Of a DNA stretch of 64,000 nucleotides, positions 32,336 through 41,481 are shown one piece after another. The position numbers were made by a program, and so were the translations under genes. The notes under the pieces were generated by a model that saw only the letters and a program-made list of their open reading frames with translations, had not been told where the DNA came from and ran no database searches. The stretch comes from Actinophytocola sp050699935 (GTDB lineage Bacteria; Actinomycetota; Actinomycetes; Mycobacteriales; Pseudonocardiaceae), in NCBI RefSeq assembly GCF_050699935.1, contig NZ_JBOHGB010000011.1, positions 1 to 64,000 on the forward strand, in the 5' to 3' direction. Position 1 is the first letter of the stretch. Every line of letters starts with the position of its first letter.

Positions 32336-35251
32336 CGTTCACCAACCGTCGTCGGCCGCGACTACGAGATAGGGGTCTTCCGCAGCGCCCTGGACGAGGT
32401 GACACGAGGACGGGGTCAGGTGCTGTTCCTGACCGGCGAGGCGGGGATCGGCAAGTCCCGCCTCGCCTCCGTCGCGACCGACCTGGCCTACGTGGCCAAC
32501 ATGAGCATCATGCGCGGCCGGGGCAGCGCGATGAGCCGGACGATCCCGTTCCGCTGTCTCAACGAGGCGCTGCTCTCCCTCCAGCGGATGGGCACCACGA
32601 TCGACATCGACGCGCTCGGTCCCTACCGGCCGGCGCTGGCCCGGCTGAACCCGGACTGGGGCACCCCCGCCGACGACACGTCCAGCGGCTCTCTGATCCT
32701 GCTCGCCGAGGGCGTGCTCCGGCTGACCGAGCTCGTAGGCCGCTCCGGCGGCTGCGCGGTCGTCGTCGACGACCTGCAGTACGCGGACCCGGACACCCTG
32801 GCGGCGCTCGAGTACGTGATCGACAACATCACCCACCAGCCCACCCTGCTGCTCGGCACGATCCGCGACGAGGACTGCGACGCCCTCCGCTTCGCCCGCG
32901 CGGCGAGCCGGCGGGCCGCGGCCACCATGCTGGAGCTGAAGCGGTTGCCGCGGCGAGACGTCGCCGTGCTCGCCGGCGTGTGCCTCGGCGACGCTGACGG
33001 GTCGCCGGCCGAGCTGCCCGAGGCCGCCGTGGAGCTGCTGTGGGCCGGCAGCGTCGGCCTGCCGTTCCTGGTCGAGGAGCTGGCGGACGAGATCGTGTCG
33101 CAGGGCCGGCTGGTGCGCACCGACAGCGGGTGGACCATGGGCGAGACGACCAGTTCCTCCCCACCGCCCGCGCTGGTGCAGGGCATCGCCGCCAGGTTCG
33201 ACCGGCTCGGCCAGGAGGCCCGGGAGTTCGTGTCGGTCGCGGCGGTCATCGGGCTGCGGTTCCCGCTCACGGTCGTGCGGGATGTCACCGGCCTGGACTA
33301 CCGGACCCTGTTGCGGCACATGCAGAGCGAGCCGGTGGCCCACCTGCTCGGGCCGGACCCGCACACCCCCGACTGGTACCTGTTCAATCACGCGCTCATC
33401 GTCGACGCCTTGCTGACCCTGCTCCCCGAGCGGACCCAGGCCGACCTGGCTCGGCAGGCGGCCGACGCCGTGGAGTCGCTTCACCCCGGGGTCCCCGGCG
33501 ACTGGTGCCACCTGTGCGCACGGTTGCGGGAGACGGCCGGCCAGCTGGCCGATGCCGGGGCCCTCTACGCCGAGGCGGGCCGTCGCGCCCTGGCCCAGGG
33601 TGCCGCCCAGTCGGCCGTCACCCTGCTCGACCGGTCGCTGGAGCTGCTGGTGCACGACCCGGCCCGCCGGTTCGAGGCGCTCGAGACCCAGCTGCTGGCG
33701 CTCACCGAGGCCGGGCGGATGGATCAGGCCCTGACCATCGGCGCCACGTTCGACGAGGTGAGCGCGAACCTGGACCGGGTCCACCGCGCGCGGCTGCACA
33801 CTCGGCTCGCGTGGGCGGCGAACCTGGCGGGCCGCACGGACGACGGCCTCGCTCAGGTGCGCATCGCCCGAGCTCTGCTCGGCCCGGATGCGGCGCCCGA
33901 GGACAGCGCGCCCATCGACGTGGTCGCCGCGCACCTGGAGCTCGACCAGGCCGACCCCGGCCGGTTGGAACGGGCCGAGGCCACGGCCCTGCGCGCGGCG
34001 ACCATCGCCGAGCGGATCCCGCTGCCCGAGGTCGCCTGCCAGGCGTGGCAGCTGCTCGGTGCCCTGACCAAGCGGCACGACCCGCGGCGGGCCACGGAGT
34101 ACCTGGAGCAGAGCCGGGCCTTCGCGATCGTCCACGGCCTGCCGATCTGGGAGATCCACGCCCTGGTCCGGCTCGGCCTCGACGACGCCCTGCGGGACGG
34201 TGACGTCGCGCGGCTGGAGCAGGCCAGGGACCTCGCCTCGCGCATCGGCGCGGTGGTCGCGCGCTACCAGTCCGAGGTCAACCTGGGCCTGCAGTTGGTG
34301 CTGCGCGGCGAGTTCGCGGCCGCCGGCGCGCTGATCGACGACGTGTCCTCGGCCGCCGCCCGGCTGGGTCTGCTGGAGATCCACCAGTTCATGCTCGTCC
34401 TGCGCGCGATCCTGGCCGGACACCGCGGTGACCGGGTCGACCTGGTCGCGGCGCGGGAGCAGCTGTCCGGGCTGGGCGGTGACCTGTCCCAGCACGTGCC
34501 GCGGCTGCACGGCCTGGCCGACGCGTTCTGCTCACTGCTGGAGGAGGACCAGGACGGCACCCGCCGGGACCTCGCCGCCGCGCTGACCGCCGAGCAGGCC
34601 ATCCCGACCACCTTCCACCTCACCGGCCGTTACGGCCTGGACCTGCTCCTTCGCGCGCTGGAGGGCACCCTCACCCGGGCCGGGTACCAGGAGACGATCG
34701 CGAGCCCGTCCGCCGGGTTCCGGTGGGACAACCACTTCGCCTTGCTCGCCGACGCCGTCCTGGCCGGTCGCCAGGGCGACCTCGAACGCGCCGAGGCGGC
34801 CCTGGCCGAGAGCCAGCGCGTGGGCGAGCTGTACCCGATGGCCCGCCACCTCGGCCTGCGCCTGGTGGGCGAGGCGGCGGCACGCGACGGCTGGGGCAGC
34901 CCGGAGACTTGGCTGCGCGCCGCGGAACTGTACTTCCACAACGCCGGCGTGCCGGCTGTCGCGGGAGCGTGCCGCGCGCAGCTGCGTCAGATGGGACTGC
35001 GCATCCCGCAGCGGCGGTCCGGCACCCATGAGGTCCCCGATCGTCTGAGGGTGGCCGGGGTGACGGTGCGGGAGTACGAGGTCCTCCGCCTACTCGGGGA
35101 TCGCCTGGCAAACAACGAGATCGCGGCATACCTGCACGTCTCCCGCCGCACCGTGGAGAAGCACGTCTCGAGCCTGCTGGCCAAGACCGGCCTCGCGAAC
35201 CGACTCGCCCTCAGCAAACTCGCCACCAGCGCATTGGGACACAAGCAGTAA
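32327..35251 (+). CDS. LAL-family LuxR regulator (large ATP-binding)
   Basis: 974 residues. The N-terminal AAA/STAND ATPase has Walker A FLTGEAGIGKSRLASVATD and a Walker B-like GGCAVVVDDLQYADPDTL. A long helical, TPR-like middle follows (for example AALLRFEALETQLLAL-like repeats and LYAEAGRRALAQGAAQSAVTLLDR). The C-terminal LuxR helix-turn-helix (about 905-965) is VTVREYEVLRLLGDRLANNE followed by IAAYLHVSRRTVEKHVSSLL. Such regulators activate secondary-metabolite genes on binding ATP and an inducer. Position suggests control of the LanM locus and possibly both lanthipeptide loci. The start is taken as GTG 32327, 31 bases after the precursor stop. Confidence 0.9.
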   Translation: MGHRSPTVVGRDYEIGVFRSALDEVTRGRGQVLFLTGEAGIGKSRLASVATDLAYVANMSIMRGRGSAMSRTIPFRCLNEALLSLQRMGTTIDIDALGPYRPALARLNPDWGTPADDTSSGSLILLAEGVLRLTELVGRSGGCAVVVDDLQYADPDTLAALEYVIDNITHQPTLLLGTIRDEDCDALRFARAASRRAAATMLELKRLPRRDVAVLAGVCLGDADGSPAELPEAAVELLWAGSVGLPFLVEELADEIVSQGRLVRTDSGWTMGETTSSSPPPALVQGIAARFDRLGQEAREFVSVAAVIGLRFPLTVVRDVTGLDYRTLLRHMQSEPVAHLLGPDPHTPDWYLFNHALIVDALLTLLPERTQADLARQAADAVESLHPGVPGDWCHLCARLRETAGQLADAGALYAEAGRRALAQGAAQSAVTLLDRSLELLVHDPARRFEALETQLLALTEAGRMDQALTIGATFDEVSANLDRVHRARLHTRLAWAANLAGRTDDGLAQVRIARALLGPDAAPEDSAPIDVVAAHLELDQADPGRLERAEATALRAATIAERIPLPEVACQAWQLLGALTKRHDPRRATEYLEQSRAFAIVHGLPIWEIHALVRLGLDDALRDGDVARLEQARDLASRIGAVVARYQSEVNLGLQLVLRGEFAAAGALIDDVSSAAARLGLLEIHQFMLVLRAILAGHRGDRVDLVAAREQLSGLGGDLSQHVPRLHGLADAFCSLLEEDQDGTRRDLAAALTAEQAIPTTFHLTGRYGLDLLLRALEGTLTRAGYQETIASPSAGFRWDNHFALLADAVLAGRQGDLERAEAALAESQRVGELYPMARHLGLRLVGEAAARDGWGSPETWLRAAELYFHNAGVPAVAGACRAQLRQMGLRIPQRRSGTHEVPDRLRVAGVTVREYEVLRLLGDRLANNEIAAYLHVSRRTVEKHVSSLLAKTGLANRLALSKLATSALGHKQ

Positions 35252-35303
35252 CGACGTCACCAGCCGGAAGCCACACGCGTAACAGGTGAGGACCAGGTCA
35301 CCG

Positions 35304-35322
35304 GCGGGCGGCAGTTGCCCGC
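35304..35322. terminator. Possible bidirectional hairpin between convergent genes
   Basis: GCGGGC (35304-35309) and GCCCGC (35317-35322) pair around a seven-base loop in the 242-base gap between the convergent LAL and SMP-30 genes. No T-run follows on either side. The stem is short, so the call rests mainly on position. Confidence 0.35.
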
Positions 35323-35493
35323 TCGCGTTCCCGGTCTGCCGCGCCATGACGTCGGTGAGACAACGCGGTCGCCCCGCCCGGTAGATGGTGTTTGTGGATT
35401 GATCTGTTGGCGCCGGATGCGCGCGGCGCCGATGGCTGCCGTCGGATCGTCCCGCTCGCGGCGAACAGCAGCCAGTGAGGCCGCCGAACCCCA

Positions 35494-36393
35494 TCAGACG
35501 TGGCTCCGCTGTGGGGAGTTGGTCGTGCGGTATGGGTGGAGAGCCAACCCGGGCACGCCCCAGTTCTCGACCAGGAGCGCTTCGCCCGCGGCCGAGTCGG
35601 TGAACAGCAGGTGGCCGTCGGAGCTGATCGCGGCATTCGTATAGTGGTGGCTCGGCCCCGGCCGGAACGTGTTCAGCAGCTCGCCCCGCGCAGACCAGGT
35701 CTGCAGTTCGCCAGGGGTGCGGGTCCCGTGTTCCTGGCCGAGGGCGCAGATGACGGTGTTGCCTTCGACGTCGAATGCGAAGCCGTCGGGTTTGCCTGCT
35801 GTCATCTGGATGAAGGTGTCCTGGTCGCGAATACCGCGGTCGTCGAGGGTGAGCTTCATGATTCGCGAGTCACCGGTCGACGCCACGTACAGCTCGTCGT
35901 CTCGGTGGCTGAAGCCGATGCCGTTGGGGTACCAGGCCGGTGAGCTGAGCAGCTCAGCGTCGCCGGTCGTGATGTCGACGCGCCAGATCCGCCCGCCACC
36001 GTCGCGGTTGGGCCGTCTGCGGGTCGGATCTGTGACGTAGAGGAACCCGTCCGGGCCGAAGCAGAGATCGTTCGGCCAGATCGGATCCCTCGTGACCCAC
36101 TCGACCCTGCCGTCGGGATACAGCGCCTGGACGCCCCCGGTCTGGCCGCCCCGATCCGGCTCGCGAAAGCTCAGGCCGACAGCGCCGCACTGGGCGATGT
36201 AGAGGATGCCGTCCGGGCCTTCGGTCAGGCCGTTCGGGCCGCCACCGACGTCGTAGGTGCGCAACACCGTGCCGTCGCGCGCGAGGCGCCGGATCACGCC
36301 TTGGTCGATCGACGCCACGGCGATCTCCCCGTTGGCCGTGAAGACCGGACCTTCGGCGAAGCCGAGTCCTGTGGCGAGTGGATGTGCGTTCAC
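35494..36393 (-). CDS. SMP-30/gluconolactonase-family lactonase
   Basis: 299 residues of six-bladed beta-propeller. Metal-ligand motifs are GLGFAEGPVFTANGEI (Glu), GGGPNGLTEGPDG (Asn), WPNDLCFGPDGFLYVTDP (Asn-Asp) and YPNGIGFSHRDDELYVA, with KPDGFAFDVEGN near the C-terminus. Family enzymes hydrolyse sugar lactones to aldonic acids. The GTG start (36391-36393) follows CGAGGGG. It is encoded on the same strand as, and downstream of, a LysR gene, and next to sugar-acid genes running the other way, so a lactone-to-acid step feeding them is likely. Confidence 0.85.
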   Translation of the reverse strand: MNAHPLATGLGFAEGPVFTANGEIAVASIDQGVIRRLARDGTVLRTYDVGGGPNGLTEGPDGILYIAQCGAVGLSFREPDRGGQTGGVQALYPDGRVEWVTRDPIWPNDLCFGPDGFLYVTDPTRRRPNRDGGGRIWRVDITTGDAELLSSPAWYPNGIGFSHRDDELYVASTGDSRIMKLTLDDRGIRDQDTFIQMTAGKPDGFAFDVEGNTVICALGQEHGTRTPGELQTWSARGELLNTFRPGPSHHYTNAAISSDGHLLFTDSAAGEALLVENWGVPGLALHPYRTTNSPQRSHV

Positions 36394-36541
36394 GTGTGCC
36401 CCTCGCGTCTGTGCGAAGTGCGACCGGTGCCCGGTCGTGGAACTCTGGTGCGGCGTCTGTGCTCGTCGTGACCCTATGTTCGCACTGCGATCGTGTCCAA
36501 TAATTTGTCCTTTCCTACTGATATGTATTGCCTATTTGTCG

Positions 36542-37435
36542 TCATCTGATCGCGGTGCCGGCCTGCTTGGCGACGTCGACGAAGGCGGCCACCACCGGGG
36601 TCTCGAGACTGCCCGGACGAAACGCGATCCCCAGGCCCAGTCTCGGCCGGGGACCCTTGATCGGCACGTAGACCGCGCCAGGACGCTCCAGCCGCTGCAC
36701 CGTCGAGGCGATGAATCCCACGCCCATGCCGGCGGCGGCCAGCGCGATGATCGATTGCGCGGGGTGTGCCTCGTGCGCGATGCGCGGGCTGAACCCGGCG
36801 TCCCGGCACAGGCTGATGATCGAGTCGTGGAGCTGCGGCCCGATGTCGCGAGGGAAGAGGATGAAGTCCTCGCCGGCCAGCTCTTTCAGTGTGATCTCCG
36901 GCCTGGCCGCGAGCCGATGCGTCGCCGGCAGTACGACCGCGAACGGTGGCTCGGCGATCGTCTGGAAGGCGAGATCGGCGTCTTCCAGCGGTGGATGGAG
37001 GATGCCCGCGTCGATCGTGCCGTCGCGGAGGGCTCGCTCCTGTTCGAACGTCGTCATCTCGTGGACCACGAGCCCGATCTTCGGTAGCCGCCCGGCGAAC
37101 GCGTGCGCGATCTCTGGGAACGCGATGTACAGCGCCGGCGCGGTGATTCCGATCGTCACCTGGCCGAGCTCGCCGCGGTTCGTCCGCTGTGCGAGCGCGA
37201 CCGCGAGCTCCAGCTGCCGTAACGACTTGCGTGCTTCGCGGAGGAAGACCTCGCCCGCCCTGGTCAGCGAGACGGAGCGCTTCGTGCGGGCCGCCAGCTG
37301 GACCCCCAGCTCGTCTTCCAGTTTGACGATCTGCTGGCTCATGGCCGGTTGGGAGATGTGGCAGCGCGCGGCCGCCCGATGGAAGTTGAGCTCCTCGGCA
37401 AGGGCGACGAAGCACTGGAGTCGAAAGGCGTCCAT
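36542..37435 (-). CDS. LysR-family transcriptional regulator
   Basis: 297 residues starting at ATG 37433-37435. The winged helix-turn-helix is FVALAEELNFHRAAARCHIS followed by QPAMSQQIVKLEDELGVQLA. The co-inducer domain shows VTIGITAPALYIAFPEIAH, DAGILHPPLEDADLAF, FILFPRDIGPQLHDSII and SIIALAAAGMGVGFIA. It is divergent from the MFS-enolase-dehydrogenase operon across a 153-base gap, the classic arrangement for control of that operon. Co-inducer is probably the substrate or an intermediate. The gap is AT-rich next to the LysR start (37436-37475). Confidence 0.92.
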   Translation of the reverse strand: MDAFRLQCFVALAEELNFHRAAARCHISQPAMSQQIVKLEDELGVQLAARTKRSVSLTRAGEVFLREARKSLRQLELAVALAQRTNRGELGQVTIGITAPALYIAFPEIAHAFAGRLPKIGLVVHEMTTFEQERALRDGTIDAGILHPPLEDADLAFQTIAEPPFAVVLPATHRLAARPEITLKELAGEDFILFPRDIGPQLHDSIISLCRDAGFSPRIAHEAHPAQSIIALAAAGMGVGFIASTVQRLERPGAVYVPIKGPRPRLGLGIAFRPGSLETPVVAAFVDVAKQAGTAIR

Positions 37436-37588
37436 GAGCAAATAATAAGCAAATCCAATCAGATGAGACAAAGAAAGAGTTGGACGATATCGCTGGGGCG
37501 GTCTTAGCGTGGCGGCACCGCGACGGTGGACGAGGCTCACCGAGGGCATCCGAGGTGTGCCTGACCCGTTCTCGCCCAAGGAGATGCA

Positions 37589-39091
37589 ATGACGCCCTCT
37601 CTCGAGAGCCAGGACAACGCTCGTGCTGCCGTGCTCCTCGAACGAGTCGAGAAGACACCGGTCGGCAGGCCGCAGCGACGGATCGCGACCCAGACGGGCC
37701 TGGGCTACACCTACGAGGGGCTGGACGCGGCGACTGTGTCGATCATCCTCCCCGCGGCGACCGCGGTCTTCGGGCTTACCGGTGCCGAGACGGGGCTGCT
37801 CGGCAGCAGCGTGCTGATCGGCTTCATGGTCGGTTCCCTTATCGGCGGTGGCCTCAGCGACAGCTACGGCCGCCGAGCGGTGCTCATGCTCGCGCTCGCG
37901 GTATTCGCGTTCGGCAGTCTGCTCGGGGCCGTGGCGCCGACGTGGGAGTTCCTGTTCGTGGCCAGGGTGATCACCGGGGTCGGCTGCGGTGCCGAGGTCG
38001 TCGTCGCCGCTGTCTACGTGAGCGAGATGATCGCGACGCGAAATCGTGAAACCTATGTGTCCGCGGTGGTCGTGTTCGTCTCGGCCGGCTGGTGCATTGC
38101 CGCGCTACTGGGCGTCATATTCGGCGAGGTCGACGGGGGCTTCCGCTACATCCAGTTCGCGGGTGCGCTGCCCGTCTTCGCACTGCTGATCTGGCGGCGC
38201 GTACTGCCGGAGTCGCCGCGATGGCTGCTGGCCAAGGGCCGGATCGACGAGGCGGAGAACGTCGTCGACTACCTCGAGGGCACGGCGCGGTCCTTCAAGC
38301 GTCTGCCACGCGACCAACGAGTGCGCACCGGTGCCTCCGGCGCGGTCTTCGCGAATGCGCTGCGCAGCTATGCCGACGCGTTCGGCCGGACACTCATCCG
38401 CCACACGCTGCTCGGCGCCTTCACATGGTTCATCATTTTCTTCTGCTTCTACGGGTTCTTCACGTGGATCCCGAGCCTGCTGATCAAGGAAGGCTACGCC
38501 GTCGCGGCGAGTTTTATGTTCACCTTGCTCATCAATCTGGCGCAGATCCCGGGATACGCGTCGGCGTCGTTCCTGCTGCGCCGCTTCGAGCCCAAGCGCC
38601 TTCTCGCCGCGTACTTCGTTCTCGGCGCGATGTCGGCGGCTGGCATGGCGTATGCGGTGAACGCCGCCATGATCCTCGTGTTCGGCTGCCTGATGGCGTT
38701 CTTCATGAGCGGCCTCACCGGGGCGAACTACGCTTACACCCCGCAGTTCTTCCGCACCCGCAGCCGCAACTCCGGGGCCGCGGCGGCGTCCGCGCTCGGC
38801 CGCAGCGGCTCGATCCTGGCTCCGATCATCATCGGCGTGTTCTTCGACAACATCGGCTTCGCTGGTGTGTTCTTCATGCTGATGGCGGTCATGCTGCTCG
38901 GCGCGGTCGGTCTGGGACTGTTCGGTCCGCGGGTGAAGAACAAGTCGCACGAGCTGCTCGAGGCGGAGCGGACGGGCACGGTCGACGCGCTGGGTGGAGC
39001 GGCGGTCGATCCCGCTGCGCCGGCCGTCCTGGATCGGGCTGTTGCGCCCACCGCCGAGCCGAAAAGTCCCAGCCCCGTCGAGCAACCTTGA
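37589..39091 (+). CDS. MFS transporter, sugar/organic-acid type
   Basis: 500 residues with about 12 predicted transmembrane helices. Family signatures are GLSDSYGRRAVLML after helix 2, RVLPESPRWLLAKGRIDEA before the central loop, and FFRTRSRNSGAAAASALGRSGSILAP. It belongs to the sugar-porter/aromatic-acid-type MFS and lies in the cytoplasmic membrane. First gene of an operon with an enolase-superfamily dehydratase, so it probably imports the sugar acid or lactone. Start ATG 37589 is preceded by AAGGAG. The C-terminal 50 residues are a proline/alanine-rich polar tail. Confidence 0.9.
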   Translation: MTPSLESQDNARAAVLLERVEKTPVGRPQRRIATQTGLGYTYEGLDAATVSIILPAATAVFGLTGAETGLLGSSVLIGFMVGSLIGGGLSDSYGRRAVLMLALAVFAFGSLLGAVAPTWEFLFVARVITGVGCGAEVVVAAVYVSEMIATRNRETYVSAVVVFVSAGWCIAALLGVIFGEVDGGFRYIQFAGALPVFALLIWRRVLPESPRWLLAKGRIDEAENVVDYLEGTARSFKRLPRDQRVRTGASGAVFANALRSYADAFGRTLIRHTLLGAFTWFIIFFCFYGFFTWIPSLLIKEGYAVAASFMFTLLINLAQIPGYASASFLLRRFEPKRLLAAYFVLGAMSAAGMAYAVNAAMILVFGCLMAFFMSGLTGANYAYTPQFFRTRSRNSGAAAASALGRSGSILAPIIIGVFFDNIGFAGVFFMLMAVMLLGAVGLGLFGPRVKNKSHELLEAERTGTVDALGGAAVDPAAPAVLDRAVAPTAEPKSPSPVEQP

Positions 39092-39137
39092 GTCCGAATC
39101 GGACCACTGCCTGCCCGGCCGCCGAGTCAGGAGAGTG

Positions 39138-40343
39138 ATGAACGTACAACGGCAGCCGGCGGACCGTGTCCTCATCACCGGAGTCGAGACGCTTGTCGTC
39201 AACGCGGAGATGCGCAACTGGATTCTGGTGAAGGTGCTGACCGATCAGGACGGCCTGCACGGCTGGGGAGAAGCGAGCCTCAACTGGAAGACGGCCGCTG
39301 TGCTCGGTGCGGTACGCGACCTTGAGCCGCTGCTCGTCGGCACGGACGCGCGCGACATCGAGTCCGCGATGCAACGCATGGTCAAGCACAGCTACTACCG
39401 GATGGGGATCGTCGGTGTCACCGCGATGAGCGGCATCGAGCACGCTCTGTGGGACATCTACGGCAAGAGTGTCGGCCTGCCGGTCTGGCGGCTGCTCGGT
39501 GGGCGGACCCGGGACAAGGTGCGCGTGTACACCCACCTGGGGCTCGGCGAGATGAGCGCCGTGTACGAGGCGTTCGACCCCGGCAAGGTGCGGGATCAGG
39601 CGCAAGGTGTGGTCGAGCGCGGGTACGGCGCGCTCAAAGTGGTCATCATCCCGTACACCGGCTACACGGCGGGTCTGGCCGAGGTCCGGCGGGTCGAGTC
39701 GCTGATGGGGACGTTGCGGGAGGCGGTCGGCGACGACGTCGACATCATGGTCGACTTTCACGGCCGGCCCGCGTCGACGGCGGCCTCGGTGTCCTACATC
39801 AGGGCGATCGAGCCGTTCGACCCGATGTTCTGCGAGGAACCGGTCGCGCCAGGCGACACCGACGCGATGGTGGCCGTCGCTCGCCAGGTGCGCAGCCCGC
39901 TCGCCGCCGGCGAGCGGCTCGTCGGGCTCGCCGAGTTCCTTCCGCTGCTGGCGAGCAGGTCGATCCAGGTCGCACAGCCCGATCTCAACCACACGGGCGG
40001 CCTGCTCGAGGGAAAGAAGATCGCGGCGCTCGCCGAGGCGCAACTGGTCGGGATCGCGCCACACAACCCGAACGGCCCGGTGGCGGGAGCGGCAGCCCTG
40101 CACTTCGACGTGAGCACACCGAACTTCGTGATCCAGGAGGAGATGTCCGGCGCGGTGCCCTGGTACCACGATGTCGTGTCGGCGACGCCGATAACGCGCA
40201 GCGGCGGGTACTGGGAGATCCCGACCGCACCCGGGCTGGGCATCGAGATCGACGAGTCCGAGGCGGCGAAGCATCCGTACGCACCCGAGGTCGTGCACAG
40301 CCGCTCGGCGGTGCTCGCCGACGGAACGATCGCCAATTGGTGA
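39138..40343 (+). CDS. Enolase-superfamily sugar-acid dehydratase (galactonate dehydratase-like)
   Basis: 401 residues. The N-terminal capping domain includes GWGEASLNWKTAAVLGAV. The barrel has metal ligands in VDFHGRP (Asp206, with His208), FCEEPVAPGD (Glu233/Glu234) and AGERL (Glu259). Catalytic-base His309 is in IAPHNPNGPVAGAAALH. The DFHGR and HNP-GP patterns are those of D-galactonate and related acid-sugar dehydratases, which make 2-keto-3-deoxy acids. Start ATG 39138 lies behind AGGAGAG; the longer frame upstream is overlap with the transporter gene. The exact sugar acid is not predictable. Confidence 0.88.
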   Translation: MNVQRQPADRVLITGVETLVVNAEMRNWILVKVLTDQDGLHGWGEASLNWKTAAVLGAVRDLEPLLVGTDARDIESAMQRMVKHSYYRMGIVGVTAMSGIEHALWDIYGKSVGLPVWRLLGGRTRDKVRVYTHLGLGEMSAVYEAFDPGKVRDQAQGVVERGYGALKVVIIPYTGYTAGLAEVRRVESLMGTLREAVGDDVDIMVDFHGRPASTAASVSYIRAIEPFDPMFCEEPVAPGDTDAMVAVARQVRSPLAAGERLVGLAEFLPLLASRSIQVAQPDLNHTGGLLEGKKIAALAEAQLVGIAPHNPNGPVAGAAALHFDVSTPNFVIQEEMSGAVPWYHDVVSATPITRSGGYWEIPTAPGLGIEIDESEAAKHPYAPEVVHSRSAVLADGTIANW

Positions 40344-40376
40344 CCGCGACGACAAGGGGAAGACGAGGGGAAACCG

Positions 40377-41480
40377 TTGACCACGACGAAGATGAGCTTC
40401 CGCACGCCCGGCGGCGTGTACAACGCGACGCCGTCCCGCATCGTGTTCGGCCTCGGCTCGATCAGCGGACTGGCCGATGAGGTGCGGCGACTGGGCGCGA
40501 CGCGCGCGCTCGTCGTCAGCACGGCCGGACGGGTCGAGCTCGCCCGGGACGCGCTGTCGATTCTCGGGCCGCTTGGCGTCGGTCTGCACCCGGAAGCGAT
40601 TTCGCAGGTGCCGATGGAGCTGGCCGAGCGGGGCCGGGCACGGACGCGCGAACTGGACGCGGACTGCCTGGTGACCATCGGGGGAGGGGCGGCGACCGGG
40701 CTCGGCAAGGGCATCGCGCTCGAGCTGGGCATCCCGATCGTCGCCGTGCCGACCACCTACTGCGGTTCGGAGATGACCGGCTTCTGCGGCATCACGATCA
40801 GCGGAGTCAAGCGGATGCACACCAGCCTCAACATGCTGCCCTCGACAGTCATCTACGACGCCGAGCTCAGCAAATCCCTGCCGGCGGCGGTGTCTGCTTC
40901 GAGCGCGTTCAACGCCCTCGCCCACTGCGTCGACTCCATCTACCTGCCCACGATCTCCCCGCTGCTGCGGCATGCGGCCGTCGAGGGTGCGGCCACGGTC
41001 GCGGAGTTCCTGCCGCGCGTGCTCGACGAACCGTCTGATGTGGAGTCCCGCCAGCAGATGCACTACGGCGCCTTCCTGGCCGGTGCCAGCCTCACCGGTG
41101 GATTCTCGCTGCAGCACACGGTCGCGCACGTGCTCGGCGGCAGCTTCGGTATCCAGCACGGTCTGGCCCACGCGATCGTCCTGCCGCACGTCACCGCATA
41201 CCTGCAGACGTATGTCGGCGAGGCGTTACGCCCGATCGCCGACGCCCTGCTCACCGACGACCTGCCCGGGGCGATCTTCGATCTGCTCGCCGCCACGGGC
41301 ATTCCGACCAGCCTGGCGGCGGACGGGATGACCCGGGACGACCTTGCGCGGGCGGTGGAGATCGTGATCGAGACGAGGTCCGAGGGAGTCGACAGCGGCC
41401 TCCCGGTGACGGCCGAGGCGGTAAGCCGCATCCTCGACGACGCGTTCGCCGGGCTCCGTCCCCCGGCGACGGGACGCTGA
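40377..41480 (+). CDS. Iron-type alcohol dehydrogenase, maleylacetate reductase-like
   Basis: 367 residues. The nucleotide-binding half has RIVFGLGSISGLADEVRRLG, VTIGGGAATGLGKGIALE and IVAVPTTYCGSEMT. The metal/catalytic half has NALAHCVDSIY, SLQHTVAHVLGGSFGIQHGLAHAIVLPH (His residues). This arrangement is of maleylacetate reductases and related dehydrogenases. The start may be TTG 40377 (with AGGGG upstream) or ATG 40392 five codons on. In a sugar-acid operon, reduction of a keto-acid or aldehyde intermediate is more likely than chloroaromatic degradation, although maleylacetate reduction cannot be excluded. Confidence 0.85.
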   Translation: MTTTKMSFRTPGGVYNATPSRIVFGLGSISGLADEVRRLGATRALVVSTAGRVELARDALSILGPLGVGLHPEAISQVPMELAERGRARTRELDADCLVTIGGGAATGLGKGIALELGIPIVAVPTTYCGSEMTGFCGITISGVKRMHTSLNMLPSTVIYDAELSKSLPAAVSASSAFNALAHCVDSIYLPTISPLLRHAAVEGAATVAEFLPRVLDEPSDVESRQQMHYGAFLAGASLTGGFSLQHTVAHVLGGSFGIQHGLAHAIVLPHVTAYLQTYVGEALRPIADALLTDDLPGAIFDLLAATGIPTSLAADGMTRDDLARAVEIVIETRSEGVDSGLPVTAEAVSRILDDAFAGLRPPATGR

Positions 41481-41481
41481 G

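Noticed and set aside
32339..34510. Leftward frame of more than 700 codons opposite the LAL regulator
   Set aside because: Shadow of the regulator; no family motifs and no ribosome site.
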